64,000 nucleotides of DNA from Parelaphostrongylus tenuis (lineage: Eukaryota > Nematoda > Chromadorea > Rhabditida > Metastrongylidae). Positions 1 to 10,010 of this stretch are shown one piece after another (positions within the stretch are counted from its first letter, which is position 1; each line of letters opens with the position of its first letter). Location of the stretch: the NCBI GenBank assembly GCA_019055375.1, contig JAHQIW010000051.1, positions 248,001 to 312,000 of the forward strand, in the 5' to 3' direction. Under the pieces are notes generated by a model. It was not told the DNA's origin and made no database searches. It saw only the letters and a program-made list of their open reading frames with translations. Made by a program: the position numbers and the translations under genes.

Positions 1-121
1 AGGGAGGAATGCCTTGTTATCACACGTGATTTTAGTCAATATGTAAGACTGTTATTTGATAGGTAAGGTGCATTACGAGCCTATGTGATCTCTTTGCGGT
101 TGTCTCCACTTGAATCATTCA

Positions 122-345
122 GTGGAACACATATAAAAAGCGGTGAGTATGTTGAGAGTTGATTTTGTGCTTGATGCGATTGAAATCTAGGTGTGGTGAT
201 TTTTTCTAAAAGAGTATTGGAGGTGTTTGGCTTATTGGATTGCGGACAATTTGACCTTTCCAGGCTCTGAAGAAGGCGAACTGCCGAAACGTCAGCTGTG
301 AATAAATTTTATTGTAACACCTCGTGTTTTGCTTAAAGAAGAAAA
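122..345 (+). repeat. H3 repeat (Penelope-like hammerhead family), copy 1
   Basis: About 190 bp before and around the H3 ribozyme-like motif match, in reverse complement, the block at 36,560-36,760. Both share the AAAGCGGTGAGTATGTTGA type segment and the segment leading into the motif. The copy is followed by an AATAAA. No open reading frame is present. The family resembles non-coding terminal parts of Penelope-like elements, but no reverse transcriptase is seen here. Confidence 0.5.
261..298 (+). ncRNA. Hammerhead ribozyme-like motif, H3 family
   Basis: In order: CAGGCU (261-266), CUGAAGA (267-273), a GGC...GCC stem II with one extra A at its base, GAAA (286-289), CGUC (290-293) and AGCUG (294-298). 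CAG-CU pairs with AGCUG around one bulged G. Stem III is only the self-complementary ACGU. The CUGAAGAAGGC...GCCGAAACGUC layout is the form known from Penelope-like elements. Other copies at 21,770 and 36,566 are mutated in the core. Confidence 0.55.
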
Positions 346-1226
346 ACAGTAATTATATTAATGCAAAAAGTTTTTTGAAAGCCAGATATGAATTCAGTCC
401 TCTGAATCTTCACTAGGTCAGCGATGGTCGGTTATGTGATCAAAAATAGGACGCCCGGCAACCTAGAAAATCAAGGCTTTTATTAGAATTTAACAAATAT
501 AGTATGGAAGACTCTCCTTAATCCTTCAAAAAGAAAACCGACACTGAACCAGATGCAATGTTGACTGTTTGTTGGGACCCTTCCTTAATTCTCAACTGAT
601 TTACAGTTAAAGCTAATTCATCTTGAAAAGTATAATTTGCACAACAACAAGGTAGATGTGATTGTTGCTAAGATATGATACATGTGATAAATACTCACGT
701 CTGATTCAATGGTGGGCCAAGATTAAAAAAAAAAGGATCCAGCTGGAAGCAACAGTCAAGAATACTTCTGCACTTATGCCTAGATTCACTTTTGATGGTA
801 GACTAAGTCAAGGTATAGACACTGTTTGAAGGAAGGTTCCTTGAGCCCCTAAACATGTTACTTTCTTTGAATTTAGTACACCCCAGCTTAAAAAGAGTAC
901 GGAGGCATATTTGTTTTTTTATCTCGAATAGACATGCATTGTTATGTTTTGATGATTCTCTTTAATCTTCATTACTATTCCATCTACGATCATGCAAAAA
1001 AAAAAACAGTTATGATCGGTATACTTCGGTTTAATGCGGAGCGCTTCATCGCGGCTACATTTGCATTCGTCGCATTTGCAATCGCCGTCGGTTTAACACG
1101 GCTCTCCCATTGTGTAAATTATACTTCCTATTCTTTCCACTAAGAAATTGTAGTAAATACAGGATGATCAGATAGAATTCTTTTTATTTAACCGCTTTGA
1201 GCGATGGCATGATGTTATAGTTATAC

Positions 1227-1574
1227 CCAGTAATGTAGAGTGATTTCAAAACTTTTTCGTTAGGCGGGACTGGAACCCGCATGTCATTTTATCTGGAGGC
1301 GCTACTCCAGCCCATTGCACTACTGACACCCATTTTACCATCACTTTTTCTACGCTAAAACCATACATTTGATCATTCAATGTCGATGCCGACTACTTGG
1401 GCCACACCGCTGACGGTTGTTGCTGACAGATAGATCCGTTGTAGCGTAGGAAGAGTTATGGCAAAAGTGGCGTCAGTAGCAACGAGTCAGACCACGCGGT
1501 TCCGAATAGAGTCAAATCGGATTCGAACCCCGGCCAACGCAAGTTTTGCACATTACTTTACATCACTGGGTCTC
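1227..1574. repeat. tRNA-like element in an inverted pair
   Basis: A minus-sense tRNA-like half (GGGACTGGAACCCGC, reverse of a T arm) at about 1,262-1,335 is followed by a plus-sense half with GGATTCGAACCCCGGCC at 1,530-1,548. The outer ends are inverted copies of each other (CCCAGTAATGTAGAGTGAT and its partner near 1,560). The T-arm-like box and the GCGTCAG/CTGACGC type acceptor pairing point to a tRNA-derived SINE family rather than a working tRNA. Confidence 0.55.
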
Positions 1575-2643
1575 GTTGAGTACTTTGTTCCAAAGTGGTT
1601 TCAAAAAGCAATTATAACGTACGGAGGAGATTCATAGCAGACAGCATTTGTCTTATTCGGGCACACTTCAATGCCAGATCCCAGATTGCATGTATGATTC
1701 CACATCATCTTGAGAAAAATTATAATTTCGATTTACGGAGTATTTCAAGAGACTTCAAAGAAAAAATGCGTACTGCAGTATAAGTAAAAAGTTAGCCCCT
1801 AACTATGAGCATTTTGAGCATTCTCGCCGCTTTTGCTGTCTTGCCGTTGCTATCAAGAGCCGTCAGTGATCCATAATCCAAAAAAGTGCTCTTTAATATT
1901 GTAGAAAATTTTCAGTTCCAAAGTTTTTTTTGAGACTGGACAAATGTGATATTTCATCGAAATAATTAACGAGATGCTTATTAGGTTCATGAAGAACATT
2001 ACTTAAAATTATTGTGGTCGTTCAAAAAATGTTTCCCAGGTCATCGTTCATCCCGTTGTTCAGCTTATCCCGTTGTTCAGCTGTCTAAAAGACTCGCTTA
2101 CTGCTACTGATCGATACAATAACTGGAAAATACTCAAATACTAAGCAATATCTTTATATAATGAAAATAAGTAAAAACCTCCTCTCTGTTGGATAGGTCC
2201 GCTTGTTCTCGATTGTATAGGTCCACGTGTTGTATATTTGATAAGCCCGCTTGTCATTCTGGTCCTTTTGTCGTTAGCTGTAGTTGTTCGGTGACATTGA
2301 AATCAATATTGTAATACTCTATCTTCACAACGAAGCTTTCGTCCAATTAGACAATGGAAAGGCAACAAGCTGTTTCTTGTCCATCTCTGCTTTCCCATGA
2401 AATTCGCCTAGTAGGAACTTAAACATCACTTTGAGAGTGTTTCGAAATAGCGAATAGTACTAGACAATACGGTAGTAATCGAGCAGCGTATCAGACTCGT
2501 TGACTACTTAGGTATGCGGTATTCTTTCTTGGTACTTCAAAAAAACATATTTAACTGAAAGGCTTGCCAATGTGAATGCAGTAGTCAGTAGCATGGGTGA
2601 TAGTGAGCATTCGTGAAGCTTCGGCAAATCAGCCGAATTAATA

Positions 2644-2726
2644 TTGCTCCAGGTAGGTGAGGAAAAGCAAATACGAAATACGCAAAATTTATTATTACTC
2701 CAGGTAGATAAGGAAAAGCAAATACG
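2644..2726. repeat. Two-copy tandem repeat, about 51-bp period
   Basis: CTCCAGGTAGGTGAGGAAAA and CTCCAGGTAGATAAGGAAAA, each followed by GCAAATACG, occur 51 bp apart with two differences. No gene is recognised around them. Confidence 0.6.
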
Positions 2727-3398
2727 CTGCTTTTGAAGCATGCGGGTAGACTGCGTACATATTTGGTCTACCAATGCCAGCCTGAAACTCATGATTCAAC
2801 CCTTTTATTACGCACAGTATGCACACTTTCACTATGCACTCCGTAAACAAAACCTTATCCTTTTTTTCGTTAGCAGACGTAAATATTTCGCTACAAATTC
2901 AAGCGTAGCATCAAAACGGCATTCCTCACGCTATCGAATGAATACAAGAATATCAATTAGAAAAAGGAACTAAATGTTATGCAACGACTGGATGTATGTT
3001 GCTTTCGCTGCGATATTGAACATGGAAAATTCTTTGACACATGAGAGTTTTTCTCGCTAAAAAAACCTTCACAGTAGTGTATTCCAAGGTTTTTCATCAC
3101 TCGATAATGGCAATGTCTCCTAAGAACCTCAGCTTACCCAATAAACTCTCATTAGCCAATTTCAGCCCGGAAAAGCAAAATTCTCCTGAGTGCGACGTGA
3201 CGAACGGTGACACATTTAAATACCACTTGTGACTCAAGGGGTGTTCAAAACATTTGTTTAATTTCAATAGCTAAAACCGTTTAGTAATATATCTCTTGGT
3301 GAGGATAAAAGCGAAGGTATGTGCTGTTTTCGCCGTTGTATTGTACTTTTAAGAGCTTAATAGTGCTGCTGAAGATACAATGAAAATTTGATTAATCT

Positions 3399-3769
3399 AA
3401 TTCAAAAGATCAACTGTTTTTGAAACCCCCAAAAAACATTCAATATAATTCCAAAAAAGAATGATTTAAGCTCAAAAAGGGGTTGGTACGCCCAGGGTCA
3501 TACACCGGTGTTTCGGAGGTTCGTCCTCCTCATCAGTGACCCCCGCCCCACATTCAGCCCTGCATTGAAGCAAGGAGGGAGGCGTATGTGGTGATGGCAC
3601 AGTGTACTATGACACTGTACCATCACCACCTCTCAGTCGATAGATTTTTGCTGTTAGATCAAAACTAATTCAAAAGATCAACTGGTTTTGAAACCCCCCC
3701 AAAAAAAAAACATTCAATATAATTCCAAAAACCCCTTTTTGAGCTTAAATCATTCTTTTTTGGAATTAT
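3399..3769. mobile_element. H4 foldback element with 12-bp target duplication
   Basis: The element is flanked by TTTGATTAATCT at 3,387-3,398 and again at 3,770-3,781. It contains AT-rich arms (ATTCAATATAATTCCAAAAA type) that recur inverted, a GC-rich core with a complete minus-strand hammerhead motif, and a hairpin-forming ATGGCACAGTGTAC...GTACCATCACC segment. Related copies lie at 19,658-20,114, 42,905-43,420 and, as arms only, at 35,640-35,745. No ORF is present, so it must be moved by another element's enzymes. Confidence 0.75.
3495..3542 (-). ncRNA. Hammerhead ribozyme, H4 family, intact core
   Basis: On the minus strand: stem I GGGUCA (3,542-3,537) pairs perfectly with UGACCC (3,500-3,495). 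CUGAUGA (3,536-3,530) is canonical. Stem II GGAGG-ACGAA-CCUCC (3,529-3,515) has five Watson-Crick pairs. GAAA (3,514-3,511) is intact. Stem III CACCGGUG is self-complementary, and U-A gives an allowed NUH cleavage site, with cleavage predicted after 3,501. All invariant core bases are present. Stem I is the open stem, making it type I. Activity is inferred. Confidence 0.85.
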
Positions 3770-5754
3770 TTTGATTAATCTGTTCAACCAGCTCATTTTC
3801 TCGTCAAACATTTCAAATACTCGAGGATTTATTAGTCAAATCCCTTTGACTTGTCTAGCTTTTTGATCACTACAATGCTGAGATGAGAATAAAATTTTCA
3901 ACCGAATGTTCCTATATTGGGTACTTAAACTGTGGTTAGTCGTAAGCGGGGCTACCGCACAACACCATCGAAGAACAAGACACTAAATTACCAGGTTTTA
4001 TGTTTCTCATGTATCTTGAGAGTTATATTCCATATCGCACTCCGCCGTTAACACAACAAAATAGGCAGCAAACAAAAAATCCGCAACTATGTGAATTCTG
4101 TTTCTGCCCACAAACGCACCAAACAGATTGAAATCCTCCGCTCATGAAGATTACGAAGTTTTGATGTATAAAAAAGCGATAGTAACGTTTTTGACTACCG
4201 ATTACCTTCAAATTTCGACATAAATAATTAGTTTCTATGATTCCTAATGAGTTTCTAAAAAAGTTTATTATGGATACCTCGGGAAAATTATTTCTTCACA
4301 TACTTGTCCATTAAAAAGCTACAAATTCAAAAACCAGTCACACTCGCTGAACAGGAACTGTTCGTAGGAGTGTTAGTAATTATGAAAGCTTAAATTTCTG
4401 ACCTCAGCCCCACGAAGTCTATTTTCAAAAAAGCTTTTGTGATGTTGTTACAGCACGGATTTAGTTGCGTTTCACACACGCAATTTTCTCGCAAGACAGA
4501 GCTCTTTTTTCAGACTATTGGTAATCATCTGATAGCGTCGGATTCAAGGATTCCAAAGCTGTGCTTATTTTTCAAAAAAGAGAGCTTCTTTGCAGTGTAT
4601 TAGGAAAAGTAACATTGCGTTTCACATATTAGACTTGCCTGTTTACAAGCCAATCTAAGGTCGGCGTATCTGATGGACGCATATTCGATACGGCAGCCGG
4701 CCACGATCGATCTATTAGTGCTTCGGAAAAGTGCGATATTTGCTATTCGATTAGGAATTGCTCCTGCTCCTTGAAAGTATCTCCAGATTAAACGTATGAT
4801 TCTGATACTACAGCTAACTCTCTACACATTTATGTCCTTTAGGAGCTTCCAAATAATAGCTGAACTGCACAGCCGACGTGAAACATAACTTTATTTGAGC
4901 CTTACATCGTTATAAAAGGGTTATTAAAAAAAGGGCCATAATCGGCTCTAGCCAGAGATCTGAGCTTTCGAATGATTAATAACATCTTATGTTAAGCTTT
5001 TGTTCAGCGAATGGTGTCGAATATTCATTTGTCGCCCTTATGGTGGAGGAGCACCCTTTTTTTCCCATTAGGTCTTCTCATAAGTTTTAGTATAATGCAC
5101 GTCTTAGAGGCTATATATCATCTTTTGGGCGAGACTGGGCCGATTCATTAGTACTTTTTTCAGTGAGAGACGATCACCGTCATGCACTACTGTAAACACC
5201 TGGACCGCCGCTGTCGAGTACTTACATGCTGAAGTCGCCATAATCTCATCGCGCTTCAAGGCAACGCAAGCTTGTTTGCTACTAAAATGACAAAGAGAAA
5301 GTTTACAGAATTGGGCTAGAAGTGCTGGATCATCCACCCCACCATGGTCCTTCGGTAGTCGACCTCTTAAGTACTGTTTTCTCTACGCAAAATCTTAGCA
5401 TTCATTTCCCGTAATGACAAGGCGGCAGATGCTTAATGTGAGCACATCGATGGGGAAATTATTTGTACCGAATTTTGTTGCCATCCTCTCCTAAGTAATC
5501 TATATTATGCTTAACACTAGCCTCTACAGTGTTCCTATAAAACTTGATCGTAGGTTGCATTTCGACCCCATCGTCTTCTCAACCTGTCGCAACGATTCAA
5601 CTCGGGCGTTCCCTTCCTCCTTCAGCCTTTGCCTACAAGGCGTATCATGATGATATCATGACGTCTGCTTCAGCAGAGTGTAGCACCACAACTACGAAGT
5701 CAGTTTAAAATGCATTTTTCCTCAGTACTGTCGTTCATACCGATAGGAATTGAA

Positions 5755-5850
5755 TGGTGGGCAAAAATTCGAAAGCGGGAGTTGAACTCGCGTTTCATCC
5801 ACATTGGGGATGTGTGCTATCACTACACTACAGCGGCATCGTTTTGCTAC
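5755..5850 (-). repeat. tRNA-like repeat, variant b
   Basis: GCGGGAGTTGAACTCGCG is the reverse of a T arm with a GTTCAACTC B box. It is followed by a tRNA-like GTGCTATCACTACACTACAG segment (reverse of an A-box/D arm). Similar blocks at 6,060-6,135 and 25,325-25,410 (GGGAGTTGAACCCATG) show a dispersed family. I do not call a functional tRNA because no complete cloverleaf with a convincing anticodon arm was found. Confidence 0.45.
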
Positions 5851-6189
5851 CACTAATTCTTTGGTGTCTCTATCATAACCATCAGCGACCAGCCTATAAT
5901 ATTTTTGGTCGAGCAAGCATTATCGCTTTATAAACTCAGTGAAGCTAACAGCAACTTGTATAAAATTTGTAATAAGTAAAACTTAACTGTTCCTGCTTTT
6001 ACTGCTTATTCGCAATGTTATGGCATTTCTAAAATACCTAAAACAATCAAGTGGTTATTAAAATTCAGACCTGAGATGAGAGTTGAACCCATATTTTACT
6101 CATACTGGGGGCACATGCTGCTACAACACCGTTACTGTGGTTTGCTTTAGCTAAAGTTTATTCTGTTAACACGCTGAGGACCATGCGGG

Positions 6190-6640
6190 GCGTTTCGTCC
6201 CACACAGAGCGATATTAAGTCTCTCCAGTTACTGTAATGGCGGCGTCGCGCCTCGTGAGAAAGGCGGCGAGTCTCGTGAGAAGCGAGACTCCAGAGAGCA
6301 TGATGGATGCGGGGAGACGTACCCAGATGGTTCTAAGAGAGCATTTTCATCATGAAACGGCCAAATTTCATTGAAAATCTTTCTACAAAGATGTTCTAAG
6401 CAAAGAGAACATCTATGTCATCTATAGATCCTTTCATTATTATTTGAGCCAACATGTCATGTGGTCTGGTAAAGGCTCTTGTACAGCCCGAGACACGTGT
6501 TTCGTCCTTACAGACTCGAAAGAAATTTGAGCGTGGTCTTAATAAAGCACTCGAAGGAAAGGTATAATATGTCATCTATGTCTACATCTACATCTATCTT
6601 CCATATCTCATCTAAATTTCTTGTATTTCAACGACAAGAC
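6190..6640. repeat. Dispersed GC-rich repeat interrupted by an H1 insertion
   Basis: The segment with GTAATGGCGGCGTCGCGCC, the TTTCTACAAAGAT stretch and the AGAGAACATCTAT stretch reappears at 55,990-56,220. There the H1 insertion is absent. Shared GC-rich parts also appear near 27,480 and 27,980. No coding function is visible. Confidence 0.4.
6426..6568 (-). mobile_element. H1 element, internally deleted, with 11-bp target duplication
   Basis: ATGTCATCTAT at 6,415-6,425 and 6,569-6,579 flanks this 143-bp insertion. It lies inside another repeat whose sequence resumes cleanly after it. The minus-strand ribozyme 3' half (GAC, GAAA, CACGUG, UC, UCGGGC) is present at 6,486-6,515, but the CUGANGA half is deleted. 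The outer end CATTATTATTTGAGCCAAC is the same as in the 59,668 element. Confidence 0.7.
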
Positions 6641-6763
6641 TACACCGGTAAGTGATAACATAATGAAAATGACTATGATAGTGATAATGATTATGCCTTC
6701 AATAATGCGAACCTCGATTGTCAAAAAGGCTGGTTTAGCCGTTTCCGAGGTTTCTCTTCGCCA

Positions 6764-6810
6764 GTGGCATATGTATGTGTCGGTGAATTCGCTCACCTCG
6801 TCAGAGCCAC
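6764..6810 (-). ncRNA. Hammerhead-like motif, H5 family, one core base changed
   Basis: On the minus strand: GUGGC/GCCAC stem I, CUGACGA (6,804-6,798), then stem II GGUGA-GCGAAU-UCACC with five perfect pairs (6,797-6,782). GACA replaces the required GAAA. Stem III is decayed. It overlaps a 155-codon minus-strand reading frame (7,075-6,608) that I regard as chance. Confidence 0.55.
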
Positions 6811-7404
6811 ACGCCTCACTAGCCACCCTACACCGTAGGGAAGAGAAGACGCAGTATATTAAGACCTGAAGACATAAAATGTTGTCAGGATCTTTTCTAC
6901 AGTCGATTGATTGCACGCGGCTGTCATCTATGATATAGACACTGATCTCTATATTATCACCTACAAATGTGTTCTCGTAATGATTCGAATAATGGCAACG
7001 AAGTGAATGCATCGTGTTAATTCGTTTTGTTTCAAATTGCCACCAGATGAGAGAATGGGATTTCAATGTTAGCAATTTGGAACAAAATATTTACTTTTCT
7101 TCAATTTTCAGGAGTTCTAAAGCAGCTGAGCTGCAAAAATGTAAGAGCAGTGTAATGTCAATACTGAATAGTTATTAACAACTGCAGTACTGAATAGTGT
7201 ATCAACAGCTGTAGTCATGTTGGGAAATATTACGATTTGGGTGAAAACACTTGAACCATCAACAAAGAATTTTATGTATTTAGCCATTCAAAATATAGTC
7301 GCTGGCTCACTGCTATCACAATGGTGTAATGGCCTTTCGACGTCATTATGAACATTCAACATTGTCAGGAGAATGTTTCAAGCTATTTCGAGGTTGGTAC
7401 GCTA

Positions 7405-7451
7405 GTGGCCTACGTACGTTCCGTAGGTTTCGCCCGCCCTATCAGAGCCAC
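7405..7451 (-). ncRNA. Degenerate hammerhead-like motif, H5 family
   Basis: GUGGCU (minus strand, 7,451-7,446) pairs with GGCCAC (7,410-7,405). CUGAUAG stands for CUGANGA and GAAC for GAAA. The palindromic ACGUACGU sits where stem III should be. The flank GAGGTTGGTACG is shared with H4 elements, linking H5 and H4. Confidence 0.4.
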
Positions 7452-8161
7452 AAGCCTCGTACGTAGGCTCACTTACTGATAGTAGAGACGGGAAAAGTTG
7501 TTATGGTAAAACACCGGTAACTTCGAAATGACTTCTTATATTCTTTCTGAGTGCATTGAATTGCGCAGAATTTTGGTAAGACAAAAGAGTTCATTCCAAT
7601 CAGCTGTAAAAAATCCAGCATATCTGGCGTCAATAAAGTCATTGTAGTCTGTTTCGACATCGTCTAAATCAGAGAAGACTAGCAACAGCTCGATTAAAAA
7701 TTTTTTCAATTCAGTGAGCCTTCTTTTCCTTAGTACAAATTTCAATTGACAATCACCAGAGGATAAACGGAGTCGGTATAGCTTGCCATCATGAACCCGA
7801 TAACAGTAGATCGGATGACCAATTTTGCTTATCAAGGCAAACCAGGCCGAGATGGCGATAAGGTCAAAATATCGTCCACAATATGCTTTTGTAGCAGCGT
7901 ATATGCTTGCCAATAAACCAGGACAAAGATTATTTACAATCTTCAACTATTGCTGTTCCATAATCAGCCACCTCACTGCTCCTCCATACTGCGAATTTTT
8001 CCTAAAGGTTTCACGCATGAAACAACAACAGCACTCAAAGAATCCAAAAACGGTTGATTAATGTTCTTCAAAGCTTTTGTCAAATAAATTCTTAAGAAAG
8101 TGCAGTTTTCTTACTGAATTTTCAAAGGGATTTGAGCTTTGGCATTTTAGATTCTTGGAAA

Positions 8162-8463
8162 TAAAAGGATAAAGGATAAAGCTCTCGGCGTTGATCAATC
8201 CCTAGGGATGCGTCATGCATTCGACTTCAATTTCCAACTTCGTTTGAGGTGATTGAATGCATACCTGGCCTTCACAATGACTCGCGGTGGCCTTCCGCTG
8301 AACCGAGTCAGTGCTGCTTATCCTCCCAGACAAGTCTGAGACCTGTCTGGTACCAATTTACCGACCCCGGAGGGATGAATGGCTTGGTGAGCCATGAGCG
8401 CGAGATCGAACCATTGACCTCGTATGCGACGCAGGGCACCTCTAACCACTGCGCCACATGCGC
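8162..8463 (-). mobile_element. SINE2, tRNA-derived, with 9-bp target duplication
   Basis: On the minus strand the head begins near 8,463 with GCATGTGGCGCAGTGGTTAG (A-box-like), followed by GGTCAATGGTTCGATCTCGC (B-box-like). A body of about 200 bp follows, ending in a TTTATCC-type tail. TCTTGGAAA flanks both ends (8,153-8,161 and 8,464-8,472). This is the standard structure of a tRNA-derived SINE moved by a LINE. Further copies lie at 9,195, 26,085, 46,795, 52,355 and 63,940. Confidence 0.8.
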
Positions 8464-9194
8464 TCTTGGAAACGTCCCACAGTATTGCGAAACATGACAA
8501 CGATCATCATTTCTATTATTTGCTCAACCACAGATGCTCACTGAATTACTCCAACGATGAAAAGTGAAATAATCGTTTACAAGTAATTTGCTAAGTTCTG
8601 GACTGCCAGCAGCTAATCAAGTATGTGGTTAGACAACTAGCACATTTTAAAATAAAATATCTGTTTCCCTTCAACTCTTATGGATAGTATAAAACCTGCT
8701 GCATTGCTGAAAAATAACGGTAGCTCAATAGTTATATCTGTTTCAAAAGCATACGACCATGTAAAGGGCACTGTGAAATACCGAAACACAAGAAATTTAG
8801 AATTTTTTTTTCCAAAACGGAGAAAAAATTTCCTATTGATGGCGAAAATCGCGGGCCGGTTGAAAATTGCACTGCGCGCTGCTACTTCAAATGTGATCCC
8901 AAAGGGTTATTCTCGGCATTACTCAGCAAATTCAAACATCTCGTGATAAGCAGGTAAGTCGGCTCATTATTAAGAAATCACTTGGTCTATTCAACATTTG
9001 ATTCTTTTCAAAATGCAAAGATGTCCGTAAATGTCGAAGTTCAGTCTCCAAATACACAGAGACACATTTCCGCTCTGCTCATCAGCTTCAGCCGGCAGTC
9101 CCTGTGGTGAGTACTTTGTTCAATAGTAACAGTGTGAATTTTAAAAAAATAAAAGCTCTAGAGGCTGATCAATATGTTAGAGATGTACTAGATA

Positions 9195-9455
9195 TCTAAC
9201 TTCATTGAGCATTGTTAGAAGTGATTGAATGATTCCAATATTCAATCTTTGCACAAATCGCGGTGGCCTACCGATGTATCAAGTCGGCGCTGCTGTCCTC
9301 TTGAAACAAATGTGGCACTAATTTTCTTACTCCAAAATGATGGAAGGCGTGGTGAGCCTTCAGCGCGAGATCGAACCATAGAATATCGACTGGTCGGCTC
9401 GTAGGCTTTCCCGAAATACCTCTGGCCATTGTGCTACAAGCGATCTTAATAATGA
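9195..9455 (-). mobile_element. SINE2, older copy
   Basis: It shares with the 8,162 copy the GCGGTGGCCTACCGATG block, the GGCGTGGTGAGCC block and the GCGCGAGATCGAACCAT (reverse B-box) block. It is shorter and more diverged, and the A-box end reads GGCCATTGTGCTACA. Confidence 0.65.
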
Positions 9456-9834
9456 GATGCCACAGCAAAATCAACTCGCCGTGAATGTGTCTTTTGTATA
9501 TAATTAAGTGTGAAGAAAGCCTTCTCACGGCTCACCTCTGATCTTATGGATAAACTAATGAGTCAATATACAAGGCTCCGTGTGGCTTTATATCACAATA
9601 AACTACTGGAAACAATTACATAGGATGCAACATGAAATACACTGCGTCCAATTCGATCTCCCTTAACCATTTGTTGCGCACAAAGCTTTATTTTTTAATG
9701 GCAGTTAACCATAACGCATCGTTTATCGGGATCAATTACTTATCTCTTCACTTAAATCTCTTCACTGCCTTGACAAGTCATCAAGGGCTGGTGCAACTAC
9801 ATGTATATGTATTTGATAAAGAGTGATGTGCAAG

Positions 9835-9990
9835 AACATTTGCGTCAGGTGGGATTCGAACTCACATTTCACCCTATCCGAGGTGAGTGCTGAACCGTTG
9901 CATTATGAATTGTAAGTTCGAGTCCCAGCTGACGCCAATGTTTTTGCACATTACTTTGTATCATTGAGTAAATTATAAGATCTTACCACT
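9835..9990. repeat. tRNA-like element, short inverted pair
   Basis: GCGTCAGGTGGGATTCGAAC on the left (reverse T arm) faces GTTCGAGTCCCAGCTGACGC on the right with about 35 bp between the arms. This makes a hairpin of two T arms. GTGATGTGCAAGAACATTTG and CAATGTTTTTGCACATTAC flank the arms as inverted partners. Confidence 0.6.
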
Positions 9991-10010
9991 TCTTGAGGCT
10001 GTCAAATAAA

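Noticed and set aside
6608..7075. 155-codon minus-strand reading frame with a hydrophobic C-terminal stretch
   Set aside because: It runs through an H5 ribozyme-like repeat and the hydrophobic part is simple ATT-rich sequence. No domain or splice support.
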